Numbered from the stretch's first letter, positions 53,602 through 61,895 are shown. The stretch is 64,000 nucleotides of DNA from Paenibacillus brasilensis (GCF_009363115.1 NZ_CP045298.1:4833501-4897500), one strand, 5' to 3'. Notes: a model not told the origin generated them from the sequence alone. A program made the numbers and translations.

Positions 53602-54090
53602 ATGAATCAGGAGCATGCCCAGCAAAAAACAACGATTGTATTATTCAGTGGGGAGCTGGATAAGGCGATTGCTGCATTCATTATTGCGAACGGGGCGGCG
53701 GCATATGATCATGAAGTAACTATATTTTTTACGTTTTGGGGTCTAAACATGCTGCGTAAAGATGAACTTGTACGAACGAAAAAGGGATTGCTCGAAAAAG
53801 CCTTTGGCTGGATGATGCCCCGCGGCCCTCAAAAACTTGCATTGTCCAAAATGAATTTTGCTGGACTCGGCCCACGGATGATTAAACATGTCATGAAAAG
53901 GCATAATGCGCTATCCCTTCCACAGCTTATAGAGCTGGCGCGAGAGCAGGGGATTAAGCTCATAGCCTGTACCATGTCAATGGATCTGTTAGGACTGCAA
54001 CAAGAAGAGTTAATTGACGGTTTGGAATATGCCGGAGTTGCCGCCTACCTGGGTGAGGCTTCGCAAGGGAAGGTAAATCTATTTATCTAG
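53602..54090 (+). CDS. DsrE-family (DsrE/F-like, peroxiredoxin-like) sulfur carrier
   Basis: The 162-residue protein has the DsrE/DsrF-like fold: TTIVLFSGELDKAIAAFIIA, HEVTIFFTFWGLNMLRKDE, and IKLIACTMSMDLLGL with the conserved Cys. Proteins of this kind accept sulfur from TusA or rhodanese. It starts 23 bases after the fusion gene with AGGAGG, so both are co-transcribed. Whether it is soluble or membrane-attached is unclear; the aromatic central segment is hydrophobic. Confidence 0.88.
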   Translation: MNQEHAQQKTTIVLFSGELDKAIAAFIIANGAAAYDHEVTIFFTFWGLNMLRKDELVRTKKGLLEKAFGWMMPRGPQKLALSKMNFAGLGPRMIKHVMKRHNALSLPQLIELAREQGIKLIACTMSMDLLGLQQEELIDGLEYAGVAAYLGEASQGKVNLFI

Positions 54091-54121
54091 GGTGTGCTAT
54101 TTATTTTTTTGGTTTATAATA

Positions 54122-54142
54122 TACCTATACGTGTATATGGTA
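54122..54142 (+). promoter_or_regulatory. second operator-like palindrome before cstR
   Basis: TACCTATAC-GT-GTATATGGTA (54122-54142) is an imperfect palindrome of the TATAC/GTATA type, resembling the operator at 52923 and preceding the repressor gene by 25 bases; TATAAT (54115-54120) just before it may be a -10. Confidence 0.55.
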
Positions 54143-54167
54143 AGTCAAAAAAGGAGTTGCATTGCTT

Positions 54168-54434
54168 ATGGATTACAATTATAGTGATGAACTGAAAACA
54201 CGCCTGAGAAGGATTGAGGGTCAGGTACGTGGAGTACTTCGTTTAATGGATGAGGGAAAGTCATGCAAGGATGTAGTCAGCCAGCTATCAGCTGTACGCA
54301 ATGCATCAGATAAAGCGATTGCTCAAATTGTGGCAGAGAATCTGCAGCGTTGTATTTTGGAAGAGCAAGAGGCTGGAGGGGATACGGATAAGCTGGTTAA
54401 AGAAGCCATTCAGCTACTTGTAAAAAGCCGCTAA
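54168..54434 (+). CDS. cstR: CstR-type persulfide-sensing repressor (CsoR family)
   Basis: The 88-residue all-helical protein has the CsoR family core DELKTRLRRIEGQVRGVLRL and Cys33 (KSCKDV) and Cys62 (NLQRC). Copper-sensing CsoR needs a His four residues before the second Cys; here Asn58 stands there, the pattern of CstR, which senses persulfides by forming cross-links between the two cysteines. The neighbouring TusA-rhodanese and DsrE genes support this. Start: ATG 54168 (AAGGAG 11 bases upstream) or TTG 54162 (5 bases). Confidence 0.85.
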   Translation: MDYNYSDELKTRLRRIEGQVRGVLRLMDEGKSCKDVVSQLSAVRNASDKAIAQIVAENLQRCILEEQEAGGDTDKLVKEAIQLLVKSR

Positions 54435-54494
54435 TCATAATAAAAATGTTTATTTGTTATTTAAAGTGAAAAAATTTATGCATCGTAAATGGTG

Positions 54495-54534
54495 TTGACA
54501 AAAAAAACCGTTGTAAATATAATGTTTACAACGG
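54495..54534 (+). promoter_or_regulatory. consensus promoter overlapped by the Rrf2 operator
   Basis: TTGACA (54495-54500), a 17-base spacer and TATAAT (54518-54523) make a near-perfect promoter. The perfect palindrome CCGTTGTAAA-N7-TTTACAACGG (54508-54534) is centred on the -10. Confidence 0.85.
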
Positions 54535-54546
54535 AAGGTGATCCTA

Positions 54547-54978
54547 ATGCAAATTAGCAGCCGATTTTCAATTGCAGTTCATATGCTGTCCCTTATACAC
54601 GTACGTGCTGATTATCTTACTTCTGACCAAATTGCCGATAGCGTAAATACAAACCCGGTGATTATACGGCAAATAACCCGATTACTTAAAAAATCCGGAT
54701 TAATCGGTGTTCGCAGAGGAACTGGGGGCTCGTTTCTATTAAAAGAAGCGGCTGAGATCTCCTTATATAATGTGTATAAAGCAGTAGAGGCTATTGAGAA
54801 TGATCAATTGTTTAATACTCATGAAAATCCTAATCCCAATTGTTGGGTTGGTGCTAATATCAATCAGGTTCTTGAGCTTATACTCATTAAAGCTCAACAT
54901 GCGATGGAAAGTATATTGCAAAATGTTTCTATACAAGAAATCACTGAGCTTATCATTCAAAAAAATCATGCTTCTTAA
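54547..54978 (+). CDS. Rrf2-family transcriptional regulator
   Basis: The 143-residue winged-helix protein starts MQISSRFSIAVHMLSLIHV and has HTH segment TNPVIIRQITRLLKKSGLI with wing GVRRGTGGSFLL. It lacks the three-cysteine Fe-S motif of IscR/NsrR; only one Cys (NPNCWVG) is present, as in YwnA/CymR-like members. GGAAGGTG precedes the ATG at 54547. The operator over its own promoter recurs before the downstream esterase, so it should repress both. Confidence 0.92.
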   Translation: MQISSRFSIAVHMLSLIHVRADYLTSDQIADSVNTNPVIIRQITRLLKKSGLIGVRRGTGGSFLLKEAAEISLYNVYKAVEAIENDQLFNTHENPNPNCWVGANINQVLELILIKAQHAMESILQNVSIQEITELIIQKNHAS

Positions 54979-55003
54979 TTAGGAGGCATCTTTTTTTATA
55001 ACT

Positions 55004-55026
55004 GTTGTAATGATTATCATTACAAC
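55004..55026 (+). promoter_or_regulatory. second Rrf2 operator, before the esterase
   Basis: GTTGTAATGAT-T-ATCATTACAAC is a perfect 11-bp inverted repeat. It shares GTTGTAA-N9-TTACAAC exactly with the operator at 54508-54534. Confidence 0.8.
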
Positions 55027-55090
55027 GTCGACTATGATGAAGATTTTCGATCTTGGAATGTTGAAGAACATTATAGGAGGTGAGGTAAAT

Positions 55091-55153
55091 GTGACTGTAA
55101 ATAAATTAATTAAAAGAACGAATCTCAAAAATGTTCTTCATGAGGAGGATTAA
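55091..55153 (+). CDS. possible 20-residue leader peptide
   Basis: GTG-started frame (VTVNKLIKRTNLKNVLHEED) behind GGAGGTGAGG, ending 4 bases before the esterase start codon, with the esterase ribosome binding site inside its last codons. It could couple translation, or be a remnant. Confidence 0.35.
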   Translation: MTVNKLIKRTNLKNVLHEED

Positions 55154-55157
55154 ACAG

Positions 55158-56063
55158 ATGATAAATAACAGTAAAATTAAAGAAGAAGTAAAAGAGCTGC
55201 GTTGGGAAGAGGAGGTGAACTCTTACATACAATTCATTCCGAATATAGAGTTCTCCAATGCCGAAGGTAATTCATTGAAATTAAATCTGTTGATTTACCG
55301 TGACCCTATGGACGAATTATTCAACAGAGAGGGAAATCAGGAGAAATATCCCTTGATTATATATTTACAAGGTTGTGGATGGGGGTGGTCAAAACAGGAT
55401 ACCTTTGCTTTTGTGCCACAGCTGAGCGAATTTGCAAAAATGGGATATGTTATCGCAAGTGTGCAGTATAGAACCAGTGACAGTGCTATATTTCCGGCTC
55501 AAATTCAAGATGTAAAAGCAGCTGTACGCTTCCTGAAGGCTAATGCGTCTTTATATAATATCGATCCAGAAAGAGTAGGCGTATGGGGAGATTCATCTGG
55601 CGCCCATCTTGCACTACTGTTGGGATTAACAGAAGGTAATGAAGAGTTTACAGGAGACAGGGAATACCCAAATGAGTCCAGCAGTATTCAAGCAGTTGCA
55701 GACTGGTTTGGTCCGACGGATTTTCTGACCATGAGCCAGTATCCATCCGTTTTTGACCACGATTCACCTCATTCTCCAGAGTCCAAGCTAGTGGGAGGCG
55801 CTATTCAGGAGAACAAAGATAAAGCAAGAAAGGCTAGTCCAATGCAATATATTCACTCGGAAGCACCACCTATTTTAATTATGCACGGGGATCAGGATGA
55901 CGTGGTTCCTTACGAACAAAGCTTGGAGTTCTACCGAGCACTTAAGCAAGCGGGTAATGATGTCACCATGTACAAAATTACGGGAGCTGGACACATTGCC
56001 TTTACTCAGCCACATACATTAGATGTGGTTAAGAAGTTTTTTGATAAACATCTAAAAGACTAG
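55158..56063 (+). CDS. alpha/beta hydrolase (BD-FAE-like esterase)
   Basis: The 301-residue protein has an oxyanion strand YPLIIYLQGCGWGWSK, elbow GVWGDSSGAHLALLL (S146), HGDQDDVVPYEQS with the acid, and GAGHIAFTQ with the His. This is the pattern of bacterial BD-FAE-like/xylan-esterase-type hydrolases, here with Cys where the HG oxyanion dipeptide usually has Gly-Gly. There is no signal peptide. GAGGAGGA precedes the ATG at 55158. The Rrf2 operator upstream predicts induction with the regulator gene. Confidence 0.88.
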   Translation: MINNSKIKEEVKELRWEEEVNSYIQFIPNIEFSNAEGNSLKLNLLIYRDPMDELFNREGNQEKYPLIIYLQGCGWGWSKQDTFAFVPQLSEFAKMGYVIASVQYRTSDSAIFPAQIQDVKAAVRFLKANASLYNIDPERVGVWGDSSGAHLALLLGLTEGNEEFTGDREYPNESSSIQAVADWFGPTDFLTMSQYPSVFDHDSPHSPESKLVGGAIQENKDKARKASPMQYIHSEAPPILIMHGDQDDVVPYEQSLEFYRALKQAGNDVTMYKITGAGHIAFTQPHTLDVVKKFFDKHLKD

Positions 56064-56092
56064 GATCATGTAATAGCCGTAATACAAAAGTT

Positions 56093-56122
56093 CGCTACCT
56101 CTAGTGGTAGCGGGCTTTTTTT
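56093..56122 (+). terminator. intrinsic terminator of the esterase gene
   Basis: CGCTACC (56093-56099) pairs with GGTAGCG (56105-56111) before a T-run. Confidence 0.8.
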
Positions 56123-56157
56123 ACTGTTTACTTATAGAACGCATTCACTAGCATGAA

Positions 56158-56207
56158 AACGAAAGCATGGATGCAATATAACGAAGCCATGCTTTCGTTT
56201 TTTTTGT
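56158..56207. terminator. second hairpin terminator
   Basis: AACGAAAGCATGG and CCATGCTTTCGTT (56187-56199) form a perfect 13-bp stem before eight T; placed to serve the convergent TetR gene as well. Confidence 0.75.
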
Positions 56208-56237
56208 CGTCTCTCGCTGCAATTGCTTGCTAAGGAA

Positions 56238-57104
56238 CTATAGGTGGGAGCTACTCTTTCTCGCTTGTTTGTAAACCATATTAAAAAGCTCATTGTAATT
56301 CCGGTCTTTAGTAGAAGAGGAGGAAGATAGAACTTTAAGCTGCCTTGCTATTCCTTCACAAATGCTCCATCTAATACGAGGGTTTTGACATTCGTCCAAA
56401 ATAAAGTCGATTAACTCTTGTTCTTCAGAAGCTCGATCCGTATCTTCTTGAGCTAATAGATTTCTAATGTGTGCTACAACTACCTCTTGATCTTCAGCGT
56501 TATTTTCAATATGAAATGGAAAAAGTACATGCTTATGCTGCTTGGTTATTTCTATATTTTTTTCTAACCGAACGATATTGTAAGACAGTATATCTGAACT
56601 ATTCGTGTCCAGGCTCATCTGATTGGAATATCTGAACTGGTATCCGATTCCCCCGATGAAATGAGTGGATAAATCCATAGCACTGGCTTCAATTTCAACA
56701 CCATAAACCTCGATTAAACGTCTGGCTAACCAGTTTAGCTCCTTATAATGACTTGTCACTATATATTTTCTTAACGCTTCGTCATTCTCGGCCATCGAAA
56801 TATTGTACAGCTCCAAAATATTTTCTCGGCTATAAATAGCGTGCTTTAGCCCCAACTGGGAATATAAAATCTCCTTGCTGTGAGGATCGCCCTCTGCCAG
56901 TAACTGTTTCTGCTGTTCTTCCACTTTTGCATCGACATTTTGAATGATATTAAGTATCAGTTGAGGTTTAGAAGAAAAATAATTATAAAAAGTGCCTTTT
57001 GAGACACCCGACTTCTCCAATATATCCTGGATGGAAGTATGATGATAACCAATGTCACGGAATAAGGACTTGGCAGCTTCAATAATTTGTTCTTTTTTGG
57101 TCAT
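56238..57104 (-). CDS. TetR-family regulator with extended C-terminus
   Basis: The 288-residue protein is long for TetR. The HTH (KEQIIEAAKSLFRDIGYHHT, VSKGTFYNYFSSKPQLIL) is normal, and an extra C-terminal helical part of about 90 residues (from NNAEDQEVVVAHIRNLLA on) follows. TAGGAG precedes the ATG at 57104. It is divergent from the sigma-like gene. No obvious target gene is intact nearby. Confidence 0.88.
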   Translation of the reverse strand: MTKKEQIIEAAKSLFRDIGYHHTSIQDILEKSGVSKGTFYNYFSSKPQLILNIIQNVDAKVEEQQKQLLAEGDPHSKEILYSQLGLKHAIYSRENILELYNISMAENDEALRKYIVTSHYKELNWLARRLIEVYGVEIEASAMDLSTHFIGGIGYQFRYSNQMSLDTNSSDILSYNIVRLEKNIEITKQHKHVLFPFHIENNAEDQEVVVAHIRNLLAQEDTDRASEEQELIDFILDECQNPRIRWSICEGIARQLKVLSSSSSTKDRNYNELFNMVYKQARKSSSHL

Positions 57105-57265
57105 ATATCTGTTTCTCCTACCAAACAATTTGACAGTAATTTTATATCGCTTTATTATAGCATTAAAATAAATAAACTCGAGTATAAAAAAATATACATA
57201 AGTACATATCTATTTATTATATACACGCAAGAAACTACTTTATGAAGAAAGAAGAGGGCATCATC

Positions 57266-57778
57266 GTGTATAACATGGAACAGGAATACAATAGAGCACA
57301 GCGAGGTGATCGTGAGGCATTGATTCAGCTATGTCGGAGGCTGGAGTTTGAGCTTTACGGCTTGGCAAAAGCTATTATCGAACATGACGAAGATTTTATG
57401 ATTGCTTTTCAAAAAACGATTCTTCAAGTCTATAGAGGCATGCATTCTTTACGGGGAACAGATACTATTAAAGAATCACCCCACGACTTCGAAAAATCTA
57501 CTCAAGCTGTGAATGTCCAACAGATGAAGTTGCGAGAGGCGGTCAACCAGCTGGAAAAGGATTTTCGGATTGTGATTCATCTTTCTTATTTTCAAAAGTT
57601 ATCGATCAAACAAATCTCTTATGTACTTAATATAGATGAAGCTGAAGTTAAAATGCGATTGCACAAAGCACGTGAACTATTAACAGAATGGAGTTTAAAT
57701 TCAAGGTTGATCATCAGTAGCCAAGTGCACAGCTCAATACATTGGCATAATATGTTAAATTTACTCGATAAAGCCTAA
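57266..57778 (+). CDS. degenerate ECF sigma-like protein
   Basis: The 170-residue product has the start of sigma region 2 (YNRAQRGDREALIQL and FMIAFQKTILQVYRGMHSLR) and a good region 4 (LEKDFRIVIHLSYFQKLSI, EAEVKMRLHKARELLTEW). The region 2.2-2.4 helix that normally carries the -10-binding W..RI..N segment is absent between them, so DNA melting would be impaired. GTG 57266 behind AGAGGG is the best-placed start; ATG 57242 is an alternative. It may be a decayed sigma factor or a regulator that has lost sigma function. Confidence 0.6.
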   Translation: MYNMEQEYNRAQRGDREALIQLCRRLEFELYGLAKAIIEHDEDFMIAFQKTILQVYRGMHSLRGTDTIKESPHDFEKSTQAVNVQQMKLREAVNQLEKDFRIVIHLSYFQKLSIKQISYVLNIDEAEVKMRLHKARELLTEWSLNSRLIISSQVHSSIHWHNMLNLLDKA

Positions 57779-57860
57779 CTTTCAGAGGTGAGTTGGAATG
57801 TTGGAACGTTGGAACGTTCTATGGAGAATACATGGGAATTGAACAAAGGAAAGGGAGTGA

Positions 57861-58616
57861 TATTTTAATTTCATTTTCCTTGATCATAGGGGATTTGGAA
57901 AACCAACCAGAGCTTTAAAAGCGGAAGACTATACTTTGGATAAAGTCATCAATGATATAGAAACAGCAAGACAATGCCTTCATTTGGATCACTTTATTAT
58001 ATTAGGTCATTCCGGGCACGCTTTTATGGCCTTGGAATATGCCAAACAATACCCTGATCATGTTCACAAAGTAGTGTTATTAAATTCAGCACCTACGAAC
58101 AGCGAAGAGAGACAGCGCCAAAGCTTTTTGTTTTTTAATGAGACAGCCTGTTCAGAAAGAAAGGCGCGTTTTGAAAAGGATATTGTTTTATTGGAGGAAG
58201 ATATCAAGAGAGATCCTGATAGACGATTTGTTCATATGTGTATACGTATGGGTGCGCAAAGCTTTTATGATTATACCTTTGATGCGGCTTACATGTGGAA
58301 TGATGTCTACACGAATATGCCCATAATCGATTATTTATGGGGAGAAGCATTCGGACAGCTTAATCTGATACAATCCTTGGCTGATATCCATAAACCAGTT
58401 TTTATAGGTTTAGGAAGGTATGATTATTTGGTCGCGCCTGTTTCATTATGCGATTCGATTGACTACTCCTATGAAAACGTGAAGAAAGTTATTTTTGAGC
58501 ATAGTGGTCATAACCCGATGTATGGTACAAAAATGGCAGCTGGTCTCATACTACACCCGAACAAAGCATATATCGAGGTCAAGGTTCAATTGTATAACCC
58601 TTCATCAGAATCGTAA
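57861..58616 (+). pseudogene. N-terminally truncated alpha/beta hydrolase
   Basis: The frame opens directly after a TGA with FIFLDHRGFGKPTRALKAED, already past the oxyanion HG motif. It continues through the elbow ILGHSGHAFMALEYAKQYPD and IGLGRYDYLVAP to EHSGHNPMYG, after which the sequence departs from the family (HPNKAYIEVKVQ). About 25-30 N-terminal residues are missing and the C-terminus appears frameshifted. Confidence 0.7.
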
Positions 58617-58621
58617 ACGTC

Positions 58622-58678
58622 TTTGTGGTGGAGCTAGGTGGTAATGACCATACGTTACAGGCAGGACTGCGCATGTAG
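58622..58678 (+). pseudogene. tail fragment of another hydrolase-like protein
   Basis: The frame encodes FVVELGGNDHTLQAGLRM and then TAG. VELGG.DH.L is typical of the C-terminal His segment of KANL3/Tex30-type alpha/beta hydrolases. Nothing upstream matches, so this looks like a scrap. The rest of 58679-58838 shows no gene. Confidence 0.35.
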
Positions 58679-58838
58679 CCAACCATCATATTTCCCCAGG
58701 CAAAAAACAGTGGTTAACAGTCATACAACAATGGCTGGCTGGAATGAAAAGGCAGAGCAGCCCATAGCTAATATCAAGTCTGTTAGCATGTTCTCGTATA
58801 TGAAATTCCCATTCGTTATATGAAATAAACGAAAAAGA

Positions 58839-58890
58839 CTAGAGGATGGCGATTCTCAGGCTACTAAAAATGGCTATCCTCTGGTTTTTC
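58839..58890. terminator. bidirectional hairpin terminator
   Basis: CTAGAGGATGGC (58839-58850) pairs with GGCTATCCTCTGG near 58872-58884; T and A runs on both sides. Confidence 0.65.
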
Positions 58891-58891
58891 A

Positions 58892-59470
58892 TCATTCCGT
58901 TCTAATTCCTTGAAAGGCTGAATCCACTAATTTGTGTATATACACATCGTCCAATAGACCGCCGGTGACCAGCAATCGATAGAAAATCGGCCCATATATG
59001 AGATCAATACTTAATTCGATATCAAGATCCCCCCGTAATTCCCCACTCTGAACTCCCCGTTCCAAAAGCTGCCGGGCCTCAAGTCGGCGTGGATGGATAT
59101 ATCGAGTTTGGTATGCCTCAGCCAGCCCTGCATCAAATTGCCCTTCACCAATCAGCTCCGCAATGATTTTTCCCTCACGGCTAATCATAAATAGAGTTAC
59201 ATTGGTAGCATGGATGAGTATGTCCTGGAAAGCCGTACCCGTGTCGGGTATGGGCAGCCTGTCTGCAGCCGCAGCCAGGAAGCCGTCGATGACCACAGCG
59301 GCCTTATTAGGCCACCATTTATAAATTGTGGCTTTGCTCACTCCAGCGCGTTCCGCAATTTTTTCTACAGTGACCGCGCCAAAGCCATTTTCCAGCAACA
59401 AATCATAGGAAGCGGACAGTATAGACTTGTGCGTTTCAACATTCCGTGGCCGTCCTCTTTTGCGTTGCAT
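58892..59470 (-). CDS. TetR-family regulator of the divergent MFS gene
   Basis: The 192-residue protein opens MQRKRGRPRNVETHKSILSA with the HTH GVSKATIYKWWPNKAAVVID and a TetR_C_16-like C-terminus (RRLEARQLLERGVQSGELR). GAGGGGAGG precedes the ATG. It is divergent from an MFS efflux gene with three repeats of ACGTTYAGTA between them, the usual layout of a drug-responsive repressor and its pump. Confidence 0.92.
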   Translation of the reverse strand: MQRKRGRPRNVETHKSILSASYDLLLENGFGAVTVEKIAERAGVSKATIYKWWPNKAAVVIDGFLAAAADRLPIPDTGTAFQDILIHATNVTLFMISREGKIIAELIGEGQFDAGLAEAYQTRYIHPRRLEARQLLERGVQSGELRGDLDIELSIDLIYGPIFYRLLVTGGLLDDVYIHKLVDSAFQGIRTE

Positions 59471-59490
59471 AAAAATCCTCCCCTCTAATA

Positions 59491-59613
59491 AAAACGATAC
59501 GTTCAGTATACTAAAATTCGAACGAAAATAAAATAAATTGAAATTACCTATTTACAAAACGATACGTTCAGTATATTATTTGTTTATCGAATTACTGAAC
59601 TTAACGTTTAGTA
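59491..59613. repeat. three operator-like repeats in the TetR-MFS intergenic region
   Basis: An exact 20-bp repeat (59491-59510 and 59556-59575) contains ACGTTCAGTA; a third, diverged copy ACGTTTAGTA lies at 59604-59613. The copies start 65 and 40 bases apart. Confidence 0.75.
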
Positions 59614-59690
59614 AATAATTGTTGGAATGCGGCAAGGTCTAACATGTTATTCTGTCGCACATTCGTAAACAAAAGAGGAGAATGATGATC

Positions 59691-60881
59691 ATGCAAAAAA
59701 GTTCATTCAATGAGAGTAAAGGGATTTCTAAGTGGATGATGTTCCTGTTGGCATCAGCATGCGGTCTTATCGTTGCCAATTTGTATTATGCCCAAACATT
59801 GGTCGGTCCTATTGGTGCCGCGATGGGGCTTTCTTCTGCAGTAGCTGGATTAATTGTGACCTTGACCCAAATCGGTTATGTTGCAGGATTGCTGTTTATT
59901 GTGCCACTTAGCGATATCATTGAGAATCGGCGTCTGGCGGTTGTGTCTCTAATCGTGGTGGTATGTGCTTTGCTGACAGCAACATTTGCCCCCGGCGGAG
60001 CGTTATTTCTGATTGCGTCACTGTTTATTGGACTGGGTTCAGTGGTAGCTCAAATCCTGGTACCTTATGCCACCTATTTGGCAGCCGAGGAGCAGCGCGG
60101 GCGTGTTGTAGGTAATGTGATGAGCGGACTTTTGCTCGGAATCATGTTTGCCCGGCCGGTAGCTAGTTTAATCACCAGCATCTGGGGCTGGCAGGCTGTA
60201 TTTTCCTTATCAGCCATTGTTACCACACTGCTGGCGATTCTGTTGTCGCGCACTCTTCCGGAGCGTAAGCCTACGCCTACGATGAACTACGGTGAATTAA
60301 TTTTCTCATTGGGAGCTCTTTTCAAACAAACACCTGTGCTGCGTCGTCGTGCTTTTTACCAAGCTTGTTTATTCGGTTCCTTTAGCCTTTTTTGGACGAC
60401 AGTCCCTTTACGATTGGCAGATGACTTCGGGATGTCTCAGCAGGGTATTGCATTGTTCGCTTTAGTTGGCGTGGGTGGGGCAGTCGCAGCACCAATTGCC
60501 GGTAAACTGGCGGATAAGGGCTTGACCAGATTGTTAACTGGATTGGCTATGGTCATAGCAACGATCTCCTTTTTGATGATTTATCTTTTTCAAGACCATT
60601 CGATCGTTGCCCTCGTGATACTGTTTATATCAGCAATTACGCTGGATATGGCCGTATCGGGTAATCTTGTGCTTGGACAACGTGCCATTTATTCATTGGG
60701 AAGTGAGGCAAGAGGTCGTCTGAACGGTCTGTTCATGTCCATATTCTTTATTGGCGGAGCTGTTGGTTCCTCTTTGGGAGGATGGGCCTATGCTTATAGC
60801 GGCTGGAGTTTCACAGCACTTCTTGGGGTTGCTTTACCACTGTTATCTCTGCTGTACTTCTTCACTGAAAAAAAACATTGA
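59691..60881 (+). CDS. MFS transporter (probable efflux pump)
   Basis: The 396-residue protein has 12 predicted membrane helices. The loop 2-3 signature appears as VPLSDIIENRRL, and the C-half equivalent as GKLADKGLTRLL. Together with the divergent TetR regulator, export of a toxic compound is the likely role. GAGGAG lies about 10 bases before the ATG at 59691; ATG 59682 is too close. A terminator hairpin follows about 100 bases downstream. Confidence 0.92.
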   Translation: MQKSSFNESKGISKWMMFLLASACGLIVANLYYAQTLVGPIGAAMGLSSAVAGLIVTLTQIGYVAGLLFIVPLSDIIENRRLAVVSLIVVVCALLTATFAPGGALFLIASLFIGLGSVVAQILVPYATYLAAEEQRGRVVGNVMSGLLLGIMFARPVASLITSIWGWQAVFSLSAIVTTLLAILLSRTLPERKPTPTMNYGELIFSLGALFKQTPVLRRRAFYQACLFGSFSLFWTTVPLRLADDFGMSQQGIALFALVGVGGAVAAPIAGKLADKGLTRLLTGLAMVIATISFLMIYLFQDHSIVALVILFISAITLDMAVSGNLVLGQRAIYSLGSEARGRLNGLFMSIFFIGGAVGSSLGGWAYAYSGWSFTALLGVALPLLSLLYFFTEKKH

Positions 60882-60979
60882 GGAGGTCGATTGCAGCATG
60901 GACTGTATTGTCAGGTAATTATGAAAATATTCTGGTTCTACTGTCCGTGACTTGACGGCTCAACCAGGTTCTGTATAAT

Positions 60980-61024
60980 AACCGGGAGATCAAACTACAT
61001 TTCTAGTTTACTCCCGGTTTTTGA
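60980..61024 (+). terminator. intrinsic terminator
   Basis: AACCGGGAG (60980-60988) pairs with CTCCCGGTT (61011-61019), with inner AAACTA / TAGTTT pairing, then T residues. Confidence 0.85.
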
Positions 61025-61109
61025 TGCTTCCAGCTGGAACAGCTCTAAGGAACGGTAACTGAATAATATAGTAAGGATAATATAATGAGGGAATGGCATG
61101 GAGGTAATC

Positions 61110-61820
61110 ATGAAATACGAAGTTATTTTGTTTGATGTGGACGATACACTATTTGATTTTAAAAAAGCAGAGCGTCATGCACTACAGAACACTTTTACCC
61201 AATTCGGCTTGCCGGAAGGGGCCACTGAGTATAAGGCCAGCTATGATGAAATCAATAGTGCGCTGTGGCGGGAAGCAGAGGAAGGACATATTAGCCCGGC
61301 GGATCTGCGAGTGGAGAGATTCAAGCGATTGTTTGCTGTTCATGAGCTGGATTTCAATCCGGATGCCTTTAGTGCTGCTTATTTACGTTATTTGGGTGAA
61401 GGAGCCTTTTTGATTGACGGAGCGGTTGAAATATGTGAGAAGCTGTCCGACCGTCGCTTGGCGATCATTACGAACGGAATCAAAGAGGTGCAAACCTCCC
61501 GAATTCAGCTTTCGCCACTGCGTAGTGTGTTTGAACAGGTGATTATTTCCGAGGAAGTGGGTTGCCAAAAACCACAAGCCGCTATTTTTGATTATGCATT
61601 TACCAAGCTGGCTATTTCGGATAAAAGTAAAGTTCTTATGATCGGTGATTCTCTGACTTCGGATATCCAGGGAGGGAACAATTACGGAATTGATAGCTGC
61701 TGGTTCAACCCTAGCGGGAAAACAAACACATCTGAAATTCAACCAACCTATGAGATAAAAAATCTGATGGAGCTAGAGAATATTATACTTTCAGAAGGTC
61801 ATGTATTGAAGAATTTCTAA
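61110..61820 (+). CDS. HAD-family nucleotidase, YjjG type
   Basis: The 236-residue HAD hydrolase has motif I FDVDDTLFDF (nucleophile Asp), motif II AIITNG, motif III Lys in EEVGCQKPQAAIF and motif IV MIGDSLTSDIQGG. E. coli YjjG removes phosphate from non-canonical pyrimidine nucleotides, and this spacing fits that group. GGAGG lies 5 bases before the ATG at 61110. It is monocistronic. Confidence 0.9.
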   Translation: MKYEVILFDVDDTLFDFKKAERHALQNTFTQFGLPEGATEYKASYDEINSALWREAEEGHISPADLRVERFKRLFAVHELDFNPDAFSAAYLRYLGEGAFLIDGAVEICEKLSDRRLAIITNGIKEVQTSRIQLSPLRSVFEQVIISEEVGCQKPQAAIFDYAFTKLAISDKSKVLMIGDSLTSDIQGGNNYGIDSCWFNPSGKTNTSEIQPTYEIKNLMELENIILSEGHVLKNF

Positions 61821-61861
61821 TATATAGTGAAAGTCATCAGATTTGTATGTATAACACTAGA

Positions 61862-61895
61862 GGCTGTGATGAAAATTTTCATCACGGCCTTTTTG
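61862..61895 (+). terminator. intrinsic terminator
   Basis: GGCTGTGATGAAAA (61862-61875) pairs with TTTTCATCACGGCC (61876-61889), then T residues. Confidence 0.75.

Noticed and set aside
54168..54434. copper-sensing CsoR
   Set aside because: The His required for copper binding is Asn58 and no copper-transport gene is adjacent; the neighbours are sulfur-transfer genes.
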